The notes beneath the pieces are model-generated. The model was not told where the DNA came from and searched no databases. It saw only the letters and a program-made list of their open reading frames with translations. This document shows, piece after piece, positions 46,874 to 55,279 of a stretch of DNA of 64,000 nucleotides. The first letter of the stretch is position 1. Every line of letters starts with the position of its first letter. Origin of the DNA: Streptomyces sp. SID8374 (GTDB lineage Bacteria; Actinomycetota; Actinomycetes; Streptomycetales; Streptomycetaceae); the NCBI RefSeq assembly GCF_009865135.1, contig NZ_WWGH01000002.1, positions 1,178,001-1,242,000 of the forward strand, given 5' to 3'. A program made the translations under genes and the position numbers.

Positions 46874-46879
46874 TAGGCT
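46874..46879 (+). promoter_or_regulatory. -10 hexamer of the oxidoreductase gene
   Basis: TAGGCT stands seven bases before ATG 46887 and there is no ribosome-binding site, giving a leaderless prediction. Confidence 0.45.
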
Positions 46880-46886
46880 CGAACCC

Positions 46887-47504
46887 ATGAGCACCCACGA
46901 CCGCACGACCGTCGATTTCTACTTCGACCCCGCCTGCCCGTTCGCCTGGATCGCCTCCCGCTGGATCCTGGAGGTGGAGCAGCTGCGCGACCTCGACCTC
47001 CGCTTCCGCCCCATGAGCCTGTACCTGCACAACCAGGGCAACGAACTGGCCCCCTGGTACCGCGAGTTGGTCGACAAGTCGATCGGCCCGGTCCGGGTCG
47101 CCGTCGCCGCGTCCGCCGCCCACGGCGACGGCGTCCTCCGGGACCTCTACACCGCGCTCGGCACCCGCATCCACCAGCACAAGGAGGAGGACTTCGACGC
47201 GGTCATCGCCGCCTCCCTCGCCGAACTGGGCCTTCCCGCCGCCCTGTCGGAGGCCGCGCACTCGACGGCGTACGACGAAGAGGTGGCCCGCAGCCACGAC
47301 GCGGGCAAGGACCCGGAGCAGGACGCGTACGTGGGCACACCGACGATCCACGTCGACGGCACGGTCTGGTTCGGCCCGGTCCTGAACGCGATCCCGCGCG
47401 GCGAGAAGGCGGCCGAACTCTTCGACAGCTTCCGGGTCCTCGCCAACCACGAGGGCTTCTTCGAGCTCAAGCGGGCACGGTCGGGGGGCCTGTCCTACGA
47501 GTGA
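46887..47504 (+). CDS. Mycothiol-dependent nitroreductase Rv2466c-like (DsbA-fold) protein
   Basis: 205 residues with a thioredoxin-like fold interrupted by a helical domain. DFYFDPACPFAWIASRWILE matches Rv2466c of M. tuberculosis, an F420-free, mycothiol-dependent reductase that activates nitro prodrugs. The active site here is CPFA, so the second cysteine of the mycobacterial CPWC motif is absent and a monothiol mechanism is implied. The GTPTIHVDG cis-proline loop is present. It probably works in redox defence in the cytosol. Confidence 0.88.
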   Translation: MSTHDRTTVDFYFDPACPFAWIASRWILEVEQLRDLDLRFRPMSLYLHNQGNELAPWYRELVDKSIGPVRVAVAASAAHGDGVLRDLYTALGTRIHQHKEEDFDAVIAASLAELGLPAALSEAAHSTAYDEEVARSHDAGKDPEQDAYVGTPTIHVDGTVWFGPVLNAIPRGEKAAELFDSFRVLANHEGFFELKRARSGGLSYE

Positions 47505-47517
47505 GCTGCAAGGCCCC

Positions 47518-48270
47518 TCACGCCGACAGCGAAGCCCTCACCGTCACCCGCGCCTCGTCGTACCGGTCCAGCAGCAGCCGCGCCAACTCCGGCGCCGGGC
47601 CCAGGACATCGGCCAGCACGTCCGCGCCGGCCGCCTCGGCGCCCGCCGTGATGCGGTCCGGGAGGCGGCCGGGGGCGATGACGTACGGGGCCACCGCCAC
47701 CCGGTCGACGCCCTCGGCGCGCAGGGCCCGTACCGCGTCCTCGGTGCGGGGAAGGGATGCGGAGGCGAACGCAGGCCGCACGGCGCACCAACCGGTGTGC
47801 CGCAGCTCCCGCGCGATTTCAGCGATCACTGCGATCGCCTCCGGGTCGGATGATCCCGCCGAGGCCAGGACGAGCCCGGTCCGGGGGAGGTCGCCGGGGC
47901 GGACCCCGGCCTCCCGCAGCCGCCGCTCCAGGGTGGCGTTGAGCAGCGGGGAGGGGCCGAGCACGTCGGACTGCCGGATGTGCAGCCTCGGCAGCCGGGC
48001 GCGGGCCTCGCGCAGGACCGAGGGGATGTCGGTCTTGGCGTGGAACGCCCGGGTCAGGAGGAGCGGCAGGGCGATGACCTCGTCGGCCCCCTCCGCGGCC
48101 AGGCGCTCCAGCACCCGGGGCACGGAAGGGGCGTTGAACTCCAGGAACCCGGTCTCCACGCGCAGCCCCGGCCGCTGCGCCCGTACCCGCTCGGTGAGCG
48201 CGTGCACGGTCGCGGCGTGCCGAGGGTCGCGGCTGCCGTGGGCGATGACGAGGAGGACGGGGTGGGACAT
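47518..48270 (-). CDS. Sirohydrochlorin chelatase (CbiX/SirB type)
   Basis: 250 residues with two CbiX halves. LLVIAHGSRDPRH holds the first metal histidine, ALPLLLTRAFHAKTDIP the second, and the C-terminal half repeats the fold (VAPYVIAPGRLPDRI). It inserts Fe(II) or Co(II) into sirohydrochlorin; in this context ferrochelation for the siroheme of the sulphite reductase upstream is the likely job. It follows the ABC permease by eight bases, at the end of the sulphur cluster. Confidence 0.88.
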   Translation of the reverse strand: MSHPVLLVIAHGSRDPRHAATVHALTERVRAQRPGLRVETGFLEFNAPSVPRVLERLAAEGADEVIALPLLLTRAFHAKTDIPSVLREARARLPRLHIRQSDVLGPSPLLNATLERRLREAGVRPGDLPRTGLVLASAGSSDPEAIAVIAEIARELRHTGWCAVRPAFASASLPRTEDAVRALRAEGVDRVAVAPYVIAPGRLPDRITAGAEAAGADVLADVLGPAPELARLLLDRYDEARVTVRASLSA

Positions 48271-48278
48271 GGCGTGAC

Positions 48279-49205
48279 TCAGTTCTTGACGAGGAGACCG
48301 CGGCTGCGCAGCACCCACCGCTCCAGCGGACTGAAGATCAGCAGGTCGATCGCGATGCCGACGAACAGGATGAGCAGGATCGAGAGGAAGATCCCGGGCA
48401 TGTCGAAGTTGCTGCGGCCGTTCTCCAGCAACTGACCGAGCCCCAGACCCAGTTCGGGCGAGGAGGCGATGATCTCGGCGGCCATCAGCGAACGCCAGGA
48501 GAACGCCCAGCCCTGCTTGAGGCCCGAGAGATAACCGGGCAGCGCGGCCGGGAGCACGATGTGCCAGGTGCCCCGGATGCCGGTCGCGCCCAGCGTGCGG
48601 CCCGCCCTCAGGAACAGCGGCGGCACCTGGTCCACGCCCGAGACCAGCCCGTTGGCGATCGAGGGCACCGCACCCAGCAGGATCACCGCGTACATCATGC
48701 TGTCGTTCAGCCCGAGCCAGATGACCGCCGGGGCCACCCACGCGACCGACGGCAGCGACTGGAGCCCGGCCAGGATCGGCCCGATCGCGGCCCGGATCAG
48801 CTTCACCCGGGCGACCAGCAGCCCCAGCGGCGTACCGATGGCCACCGCGAGGAGGAAGCCCAGCAGACCGCGCGAGACGCTGGTCCAGACGACCTCGAGG
48901 AGCGTGCCCTTGAGCCACAGGTCCTTCGCGCTGTCCCACACCGCCGACGGCGGCGGCAGCTTGTAGACCTCGGTGACCTCGGCCCGGACCAGCAGCTCCC
49001 AGACGATCAGGACCAGCGCCACCGCCACCACGGGCGGCAGCACCTTGCTCTGGAGGACCTCGCGCACCGGGGTGCGGCGGATCTGCACCGCGTCCAGCGC
49101 GTCGAGACCGGCCTCCAGACCGGCCAGGTCGTCCGGCTTCGCGTCGACGGGGCCGGCCGCCCCGTCCGGCCGTTTCCGGTCGGACGTGATGTCAGTGCTG
49201 GCCAT
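48279..49205 (-). CDS. Sulphonate/sulphate-type ABC permease (SsuC-like)
   Basis: 308 residues with six membrane segments behind a long cytoplasmic head. FLRAGRTLGATGIRGTWHIVLP is the ATPase-docking EAA-like loop and SLMAAEIIAS is typical of the TauC/SsuC family. ATG 49205 overlaps the ATPase gene by 14 bases. With the next two genes it forms an importer for an organosulphur compound or an inorganic sulphur anion. Confidence 0.9.
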   Translation of the reverse strand: MASTDITSDRKRPDGAAGPVDAKPDDLAGLEAGLDALDAVQIRRTPVREVLQSKVLPPVVAVALVLIVWELLVRAEVTEVYKLPPPSAVWDSAKDLWLKGTLLEVVWTSVSRGLLGFLLAVAIGTPLGLLVARVKLIRAAIGPILAGLQSLPSVAWVAPAVIWLGLNDSMMYAVILLGAVPSIANGLVSGVDQVPPLFLRAGRTLGATGIRGTWHIVLPAALPGYLSGLKQGWAFSWRSLMAAEIIASSPELGLGLGQLLENGRSNFDMPGIFLSILLILFVGIAIDLLIFSPLERWVLRSRGLLVKN

Positions 49206-49983
49206 GTCGGCGGATCTCCCCACGCAGTTCTTCGGTGATCTCGACGGACAGCTCCGCCACGGCGGTGTCCTCGATGCGGCGCGGCTGCTCGATGTCGACC
49301 GTCCACTGCCGGGCGATCCGGCCCGGCCGGGACGACAGCAGCACGACGCGCTGCGCGAGCCGTACGGCCTCGCGCACGTTGTGCGTGACGAAGAGGACCG
49401 AGGCGTTCGTCTCGCGCCAGATCCGGGTCAGCTCGTCGTGCAGCACATCGCGGGTGATGGCGTCCAGCGCCGCGAACGGCTCGTCCATCAGCAGCAGTTG
49501 GCTGTCCTGGGCGAGCGCGCGGGCCATCGCGACCCGCTGCCGCATACCGCCGGACAGCTCGTGCACCCGCTTGCCGTACGCGCCGCCGAGGCGGACGAGT
49601 TCGAGCAGCCGCTCGGCCTCGGTACGGCGCTCCGACTTGGCGACCCCGCGCAGCCGCAGGGCCAGTTCGATGTTCTTGCCCGCGGTCAGCCACGGGAAGA
49701 GGGCGTGCTCCTGGAACATCAGGGCCGGCCGCCCGCCGGGGGTCTCGATGGACCCCGCGGACGGGCGGTCGAGTCCGGCCACCAGGTTGAGCAGCGTCGA
49801 CTTACCGCACCCGGAGGCCCCCAGGAGGGTGACGAACTCACCCGGAGCGACATCGAGTGAGATGTCGTCCAGGACGAGCTGTTGACCCGTGGGTCCGGCG
49901 AAGGACTTCGAGACGTGCGAGAGACGGGCGGCGTACTCGACCGTCGTACGGTCCTCGGCCTTGGTGAGGGTGGTGGTCGCCAT
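49192..49983 (-). CDS. Sulphonate/sulphate-type ABC ATPase (SsuB-like)
   Basis: 263 residues. Walker A GASGCGKST, signature LSGGMRQR, Walker B LLLMDEPF and H-loop FVTHNVREA are intact. EHALFPWLT is common to TauB/SsuB/NrtD ATPases. ATG 49983 is preferred over GTG 49992, because AGGAGGT lies eight bases before the ATG and directly against the GTG. Confidence 0.92.
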   Translation of the reverse strand: MATTTLTKAEDRTTVEYAARLSHVSKSFAGPTGQQLVLDDISLDVAPGEFVTLLGASGCGKSTLLNLVAGLDRPSAGSIETPGGRPALMFQEHALFPWLTAGKNIELALRLRGVAKSERRTEAERLLELVRLGGAYGKRVHELSGGMRQRVAMARALAQDSQLLLMDEPFAALDAITRDVLHDELTRIWRETNASVLFVTHNVREAVRLAQRVVLLSSRPGRIARQWTVDIEQPRRIEDTAVAELSVEITEELRGEIRRHGQH

Positions 49984-50020
49984 GGTCGTCACCTCCTGGG
50001 AATCCTGGGTCCGGTACGGG

Positions 50021-51136
50021 TTACTTGACGCCGAGACCGGCGTCGGAGACCTCGGTCTGACCCTCGGCCTTGAGGATCTTGTTCAGCGGGCCCAGGTCGT
50101 AGATGCCCTCCAGCTTCGGGTTCTCCAGCAGACCGGCCTTCACCGAGTACCCCGCCTGCGTCTTCAGCGTGGTGGCCAGCGGGTCGTTGGTGAACTCGAC
50201 GGACTCCCACGCCGGGTCGAGGATCTCCTGCGGCAGCGGCTTGCCGCTCAGCTTCTCCAGCGCCTTGTTGGCGGAGGCCTTGGCCTCCTCCGGGTTGGCG
50301 TTGATCCACTTGTTGGTGGAGACCGAACCCTTGATCACGGCCTCGACGACGTCGGGGTGCGCGTCGAGGAACTTCTGCGACACGATGATGTGCGTGATCA
50401 CGAACTTCTTGTCCGGCCACAGGTCCTTCTCGTCGAGGAGCACCTTCGCGCCCTCGGAGACCAGCTTGGACGCGGTCGGCTCCGGGACCCACGCGCCGTC
50501 CAGCGAACCGGACTTGTAGGCGTCGGGCGTCACCTTGTTGTCCGAGCGGACCACGGAGACGTCGCCCTTGCCGCTCTGCGGGTCGACCTTCCAGCCCTTC
50601 TCGGAGATCCAGTTGAGGAAGGCCACGTCCTGCGTGTTGCCGATCTGCGGTGTCGCGATCCGCTTGCCCTTGAGGTCGTCCAGGGTCTTGATCTTCTCCG
50701 GGTTGACGACCAGCTTCACCCCGCCGGAGGCCGAACCCGCCACGATCCGCAGCCCCTTGCCCTGGGACTTGACGTAGGCGTTGATGGCGGGGGAGGGGCC
50801 GATGAAGCCGATGTCGATCGATCCGGCGTTCAGCGCCTCGATCTCGGAGGGCCCGGCGTTGAAGGTCGTGGACTCGACCTTGGTGCCGCCCAGCTCCTTC
50901 TGGATGGTGCCTTCCTGGATGCCGACCAGGGCGGTGGCGTGCGTGAGGTTCGGGAAGTAGCCGATCTTCACGGTGTCCGCGGAGAGCTTCTTCTCACCGC
51001 TGGAGACGTTCGCCTTCTTCGCGTCGTCGTCCTTGGCGTCGGAACCGTAACCGCAGGCGGTGGCGGCCAGGGCGAGCAGCGGCAGGGCCGCGACAGCGGC
51101 GATGGAGCGGCGAACGGTGGAACGGGGGGCAGGCAC
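50021..51136 (-). CDS. Sulphonate/sulphate-type ABC substrate-binding lipoprotein (SsuA-like)
   Basis: 371 residues from GTG. The signal ends LAATAC with lipid cysteine C28. The fold is the NMT1/SsuA type II binding protein (VKIGYFPNLTHATALVG, GPSEIEALNAGSIDIGFIG). In S. coelicolor the same gene order follows cysN, and the substrate is presumed to be a sulphonate or sulphate. AGGAAAG precedes the start. It is separated from cysN by 236 bp and so has its own promoter or leader. Confidence 0.9.
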   Translation of the reverse strand: MPAPRSTVRRSIAAVAALPLLALAATACGYGSDAKDDDAKKANVSSGEKKLSADTVKIGYFPNLTHATALVGIQEGTIQKELGGTKVESTTFNAGPSEIEALNAGSIDIGFIGPSPAINAYVKSQGKGLRIVAGSASGGVKLVVNPEKIKTLDDLKGKRIATPQIGNTQDVAFLNWISEKGWKVDPQSGKGDVSVVRSDNKVTPDAYKSGSLDGAWVPEPTASKLVSEGAKVLLDEKDLWPDKKFVITHIIVSQKFLDAHPDVVEAVIKGSVSTNKWINANPEEAKASANKALEKLSGKPLPQEILDPAWESVEFTNDPLATTLKTQAGYSVKAGLLENPKLEGIYDLGPLNKILKAEGQTEVSDAGLGVK

Positions 51137-51182
51137 GGGAGGCTTTCCTCTCGTTGGCCCGGTGCTCGCGTCCCGCTGGTGG

Positions 51183-51284
51183 TCAGGGGGGCGCGGCCGG
51201 GAGATCGGCAGGTCTTCGGCGGTACGGGCGGTGCGGATGGTGCGGGTGGGCGCGCAAGCGGTGCGCGTACGTCATCACGCACAT
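51183..51284 (-). CDS. Possible 33-residue leader ORF upstream of the ssuA-like gene
   Basis: ATG at 51284-51282 follows GGGAGG with nine bases between. The peptide begins MCVMTYAHRLRAHPHH and ends PADLPAAPP: a cysteine codon at position 2, then a His/Arg/Pro-rich stretch. The stop lies 46 bases before the lipoprotein start. It could be a cysteine- or histidine-sensing leader for the transporter genes. The GC-rich non-coding sequence could also produce such an ORF by chance. Confidence 0.3.
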   Translation of the reverse strand: MCVMTYAHRLRAHPHHPHRPYRRRPADLPAAPP

Positions 51285-51372
51285 CGCCCCACGCCTCCCT
51301 GGCCGCTGCCGAGGGCGCCGCTGCCCACGCGGCCGCCCTCCTTCGCGAAGGTGGAGAAGAAATCGGTCACGG

Positions 51373-52722
51373 TCAGAAGTCCCATTCGGCGTCGTCGTCG
51401 GCCACGACCGGTTCCGGGGCCGTGGCGAACGCGGCGCCCGCCATGCCGGCGCTCAGCGTCGTACCGTCCGCCGGGTCGATCAGCAGGAACGATCCGGTAC
51501 GCCGGGAGTCGGCGTACGCGTCCAGTGCGAGCGGCTCGGCGGTCCGCACGACGACCCGGCCGATGTCGTTGGCGACCAGCTGCCCGGGCGCCGGGTGCTG
51601 GGAGAGGTCGTCCAGGGTGAGCCGGGACGGGATGTCCTTGACGATCGCCTTGACCGTACGGGTGGTGTGCTTCAGCAGCACCCGCTGGCCCACCGAGAGC
51701 GGCTGGTCGGCCACATGGCAGACGGTCGCCTCGACGTCCTGGGTGACCGGCGGCGCGTCATCGGCCGGGGCGATCAGGTCGCCGCGCGAGATGTCGATGT
51801 CGTCGGCCAGCCGGAGCGTCACCGACTGCGGCGCCCAGGCGATGTCCACGCTCTCGCCGAGCGCGTCGATGCCGGTGATCGTGGTGGTGCGCCCCGAGGG
51901 GAGTACGGAGACGGACTCGCCGACGCGGAAGACCCCGGCGGCGATCTGACCGGCGTACCCCCGGTAGTCGGGGTGCTCGGCGGTCTGCGGGCGGATCACG
52001 TACTGCACGGGGAAGCGCGCGTGGCAGGCGGTGAGGTCATGGCTGACCGGGACCGTCTCCAAGTGCTCCAGGACGGTGGGCCCGCCGTACCAGTCCATGT
52101 GCGCCGACGGCTCCACCACGTTGTCCCCGGCCAGCGCCGAGATGGGGATCGCGGTGATCTCCGGGACGCCGAGGGAGGCGGCGTACGCGGTGAACTCCTC
52201 GGCTATCGCGGCGAATACAGGCTCCGCGTACTCGACCAGGTCCATCTTGTTGACGGCCAGCACCACGTGCGGGACGCGCAGCAGCGCGGCGACGGCGGCG
52301 TGGCGGCGGGTCTGCTCCACGACCCCGTTGCGGGCGTCGACCAGGACCACGGCCAGCTCGGCGGTGGAGGCGCCCGTCACCATGTTGCGGGTGTACTGCA
52401 CATGGCCCGGGGTGTCCGCGAGGATGAACCGGCGCCGGGCGGTGGCGAAGTAGCGGTAGGCGACATCGATGGTGATGCCCTGCTCGCGCTCGGCCCGCAG
52501 CCCGTCGGTCAGCAGCGCCAGGTCCGGCGCCTCCTGGCCGCGGCTCAGCGACACCTGCTCCACGGCCTCCAGCTGGTCCGTGAGGATCGACTTGGAGTCG
52601 TGCAGCAGACGTCCCACGAGGGTGGACTTGCCGTCGTCGACCGACCCGGCGGTGGCGAACCTCAGCAGGGTGGTGGCCGACAGCTGCTCGGCGGAGAGAG
52701 CCGAGAGGATGGGTGTGGTCAT
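51373..52722 (-). CDS. cysN: Sulphate adenylyltransferase subunit 1 (GTPase)
   Basis: 449 residues. An EF-Tu-like GTPase domain with GSVDDGKST (G1), DTPGHVQYTRNM (G3) and NKMD (G4) is followed by two beta-barrel domains. GTP hydrolysis drives APS synthesis from sulphate and ATP by CysD. ATG 52722 has GAGAGG upstream. cysD lies 163 bp upstream on the same strand. Confidence 0.95.
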   Translation of the reverse strand: MTTPILSALSAEQLSATTLLRFATAGSVDDGKSTLVGRLLHDSKSILTDQLEAVEQVSLSRGQEAPDLALLTDGLRAEREQGITIDVAYRYFATARRRFILADTPGHVQYTRNMVTGASTAELAVVLVDARNGVVEQTRRHAAVAALLRVPHVVLAVNKMDLVEYAEPVFAAIAEEFTAYAASLGVPEITAIPISALAGDNVVEPSAHMDWYGGPTVLEHLETVPVSHDLTACHARFPVQYVIRPQTAEHPDYRGYAGQIAAGVFRVGESVSVLPSGRTTTITGIDALGESVDIAWAPQSVTLRLADDIDISRGDLIAPADDAPPVTQDVEATVCHVADQPLSVGQRVLLKHTTRTVKAIVKDIPSRLTLDDLSQHPAPGQLVANDIGRVVVRTAEPLALDAYADSRRTGSFLLIDPADGTTLSAGMAGAAFATAPEPVVADDDAEWDF

Positions 52723-52885
52723 GGTGGGCCTCTCTTGTGGATCAGGCCGGATCAGGGAGCGGGGTCTGGTGCCGTGCATCGCAAGGCGGAGGAGGGAGTC
52801 ATGGCGGAGCCATGGCGAGTGACGACAACGCGGCGAGGTGCGGTGCCAGGGCACGCGAGCCCGGCATGATCCGCACGAGAGGCCC

Positions 52886-53821
52886 TCAGAAGTACCCCTC
52901 GCGCTTGCGGTCTTCCATCGCGGCCTCGGACATCTTGTCGTCGGCGCGGGTCGCGCCCCGCTCGGTGAGCCGGGAGGCGGCGATCTCGGTGATCACGGCC
53001 TCCAGCGTGGTGGCGTCGGAGTCGACGGCGCCGGTGCAGGACATGTCGCCGACCGTGCGGTAGCGCACCAGGCGGGTCTCGGTGGTCTCGTGCTCCTTGG
53101 GGCCGCCCCAGCCGCCGGCCGTCAGCCACATGCCGTTGCGGGAGAAGACCTCGCGCTCATGGGCGAAGTAGATCTCCGGGAGTTCGATGCCCTCGCGCTC
53201 GATGTACTGCCAGACGTCCAGCTCGGTCCAGTTGGAGATCGGGAAGACCCGGACGTGCTCACCGGGAGCGTGCCGGCCGTTGTAGAGCTGCCACAGCTCG
53301 GGGCGCTGGCGGCGCGGGTCCCACTGCGAGAACTCGTCGCGCAGCGAGAAGACCCGCTCCTTGGCGCGCGCCTTCTCCTCGTCGCGCCGCCCGCCGCCGA
53401 ACACCGCGTCGAAGCGGTGCTGCTGGATCGCCTCGGTGAGCGGGACGGTCTGGAGCGGGTTGCGGGTGCCGTCGGGGCGCTCGCGGAGCTTCCCGGCGTC
53501 GATGTACTCCTGCACGGAGGCGACATGGAGCCGCAGCCCGTGCTTCTTCACCGTACGGTCGCGGTACTCCAGGACCTCGGGGAAGTTGTGCCCGGTGTCC
53601 ACGTGCAGCAGCGTGAACGGCACCGGCGCGGGCGCGAACGCCTTCAGCGCCAGGTGCAGCATGACGATGGAGTCCTTGCCGCCGGAGAAGAGGATCACCG
53701 GCCGCTCGAACTCCCCCGCCACCTCACGGAAGATGTGGACCGCCTCGGACTCCAGGGAGTCCAGGTGGCTGAGCGCGTACGGGTTGACCGTGCCCTCCGG
53801 CACGCTGGTGACGGTGCTCAC
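52886..53821 (-). CDS. cysD: Sulphate adenylyltransferase subunit 2
   Basis: 311 residues of the PP-loop ATP pyrophosphatase family. The PP-loop is FSGGKDSIVML, followed by HVDTGHNFPEVLEYRD. It transfers AMP from ATP to sulphate to give APS, with CysN. GTG at 53821 overlaps the cysC stop (GTGA), so translation is coupled. The C-terminal DRKREGYF is typical. Confidence 0.95.
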   Translation of the reverse strand: MSTVTSVPEGTVNPYALSHLDSLESEAVHIFREVAGEFERPVILFSGGKDSIVMLHLALKAFAPAPVPFTLLHVDTGHNFPEVLEYRDRTVKKHGLRLHVASVQEYIDAGKLRERPDGTRNPLQTVPLTEAIQQHRFDAVFGGGRRDEEKARAKERVFSLRDEFSQWDPRRQRPELWQLYNGRHAPGEHVRVFPISNWTELDVWQYIEREGIELPEIYFAHEREVFSRNGMWLTAGGWGGPKEHETTETRLVRYRTVGDMSCTGAVDSDATTLEAVITEIAASRLTERGATRADDKMSEAAMEDRKREGYF

Positions 53822-54363
53822 GCCAGGCCCCTCTCGGTGAGCAGCGCGTGGAGCGCCGCCGCTGACTCCTGCACGGTCTGCTGGTGCGATTCGATGCGCA
53901 GATCGGGCGATTCGGGCGCCTCGTAGGGGTCGTCGACCCCGGTGAGACCGCTGATCTCGCCCGCCGCCTGTTTGGCGTAAAGACCCTTCACATCCCGTAC
54001 GGAGCACACCTCGACGGGCGTCGCCACGTGCACCTCCAGGTAGGTGGTGGACTCGGCGGCGTGCCGCTTGCGCACGGCCTCGCGGCTGTCGGCGAACGGG
54101 GCGATGACGGGGACGAGCACCTTCACGCCGTTGGCGGCGAGGAGTTCGGCGACGAAGCCGATCCGGGCCACGTTGGTGTGCCGGTCCTCGCGGGAGAAGC
54201 CGAGGCCCGCGGAGAGGAACTGCCGGATCTCGTCGCCGTCGAGTACCTCCACCTTGTGGCCCTCGGTCCGCAGCCGGCCCGCCAGCTCGTACGCGATGGT
54301 GGTCTTGCCCGCGCTCGGCAGACCGGTCAGCCAGATCGTGGCTCCCGTCTCCGTCACGCTCAT
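53818..54363 (-). CDS. cysC: Adenylylsulphate (APS) kinase
   Basis: 181 residues. P-loop GLPSAGKTT, then DGDEIRQFLSAGLGFSREDR and the lid RDVKGLYAKQAAGEISGLTG. It phosphorylates APS to PAPS. ATG 54363 has AGGAG seven bases upstream; an in-frame ATG at 54387 would add eight residues and overlap the cysH stop. Whether PAPS is the substrate of the neighbouring CysH or serves other sulphation is discussed under findings. Confidence 0.94.
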   Translation of the reverse strand: MSVTETGATIWLTGLPSAGKTTIAYELAGRLRTEGHKVEVLDGDEIRQFLSAGLGFSREDRHTNVARIGFVAELLAANGVKVLVPVIAPFADSREAVRKRHAAESTTYLEVHVATPVEVCSVRDVKGLYAKQAAGEISGLTGVDDPYEAPESPDLRIESHQQTVQESAAALHALLTERGLA

Positions 54364-54386
54364 CGAACTCTCCTGATCAGTCGTCA

Positions 54387-55103
54387 TCAGCCGTGCAGCC
54401 CGCATTCGGTCTTGCCCCGGCCGGCCCAGCGGCCGGCCCGTGCGTCCTCGCCCTCCAGCACCCGGCGGGTGCAGGGCGCGCAGCCGACGGAGGCGTAACC
54501 GTCCATCAGCAGCGGGTTGGTGAGCACCCCGTGCTCCAGCACGTAGGCGTCCACGTCGTCCTGGGTCCAGCGGGCGATGGGGGAGACCTTCACCTTGCGG
54601 CGCTTGGCGTCCCAGCCCACCACCGGGGTGTTCGCCCGGGTGGGGGACTCGTCGCGGCGCAGCCCCGTCGCCCATGCGGCGTACGCGGTCAGGCCGTCCT
54701 CCAACGGCTTGACCTTGCGCAGCGCGCAGCACAGGTCGGGGTCGCGGTCGTGCAGCTTCTCGCCGTGCTCGGCGTCCTGCTCGGCGACGGTCTGCCGGGG
54801 GGTGATGGTGATGACGTTGACGTCCATCACCGCGTCCACCGCGTCCCGGGTCCCGATGGTCTCGGGGAAGTGGTAGCCGGTGTCCAGGAAGACCACGTCC
54901 ACGCCCGGCATCACCCGGGAGGCCAGGTGCGCGACGACGGCGTCCTCCATGGAGGAGGTGACGCAGAAACGCGGCCCGAAGGTGTCGGCGGCCCACTTGA
55001 GGATCTCGGTGGCGGAGGCGTCCTCCAGTTCGCGCCCGGCCTGCTCGGCCAGCTCCTGGAGTTCGCGGTCGGTGAGCTCTCCGCTGATCAGAGTGTCCGT
55101 CAT
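54387..55103 (-). CDS. cysH: APS/PAPS reductase with [4Fe-4S] cysteine motifs
   Basis: 238 residues. CysH reduces APS or PAPS to sulphite with thioredoxin. The PP-loop remnant is TSSMEDAVVAH, the cysteine pair CC is in DLCCALRKVKP, CxxC is in GCAPCTRRV, and the terminal catalytic Cys is in ECGLHG. These four cluster cysteines are typical of APS reductases. ATG overlaps the zinc-ribbon ORF stop (ATGA). Confidence 0.93.
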   Translation of the reverse strand: MTDTLISGELTDRELQELAEQAGRELEDASATEILKWAADTFGPRFCVTSSMEDAVVAHLASRVMPGVDVVFLDTGYHFPETIGTRDAVDAVMDVNVITITPRQTVAEQDAEHGEKLHDRDPDLCCALRKVKPLEDGLTAYAAWATGLRRDESPTRANTPVVGWDAKRRKVKVSPIARWTQDDVDAYVLEHGVLTNPLLMDGYASVGCAPCTRRVLEGEDARAGRWAGRGKTECGLHG

Positions 55104-55279
55104 ATCCGGTCCCCTTCACCGTCGTTGCGCTGAACGCCCCGGGTCAGCAGACCCAGGAACTTCAGCTGGAACGCACGGTTGCAGGAGGCACATTCCCAGG
55201 CGCCGTGACCGGTCTCGTTGGGGCGCAGGTCCTCGTCGCCGCAGTACGGGCAGTAGAACGGGGCGGCTCGCTCGCTCAT
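55100..55279 (-). CDS. 59-residue zinc-ribbon protein between sulphite reductase and cysH
   Basis: This gene is too short for routine calling. It starts ATG 55279, overlapping the sulphite reductase stop by three bases, and its TGA (55102-55100) overlaps the cysH ATG. The protein begins MSERAAPFYCPYCGDEDLRP, then has WECASCNRAFQLKFLGL and ends GDRI. The two CxxC pairs 17 residues apart make a zinc ribbon or an Fe-S/Cu knuckle. S. coelicolor has a small ORF at the same place (SCO6101 between SCO6102 and SCO6100). The overlap on both sides shows it is translated with the operon. Role unknown: electron transfer or reductase assembly is possible. Confidence 0.85.
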   Translation of the reverse strand: MSERAAPFYCPYCGDEDLRPNETGHGAWECASCNRAFQLKFLGLLTRGVQRNDGEGDRI

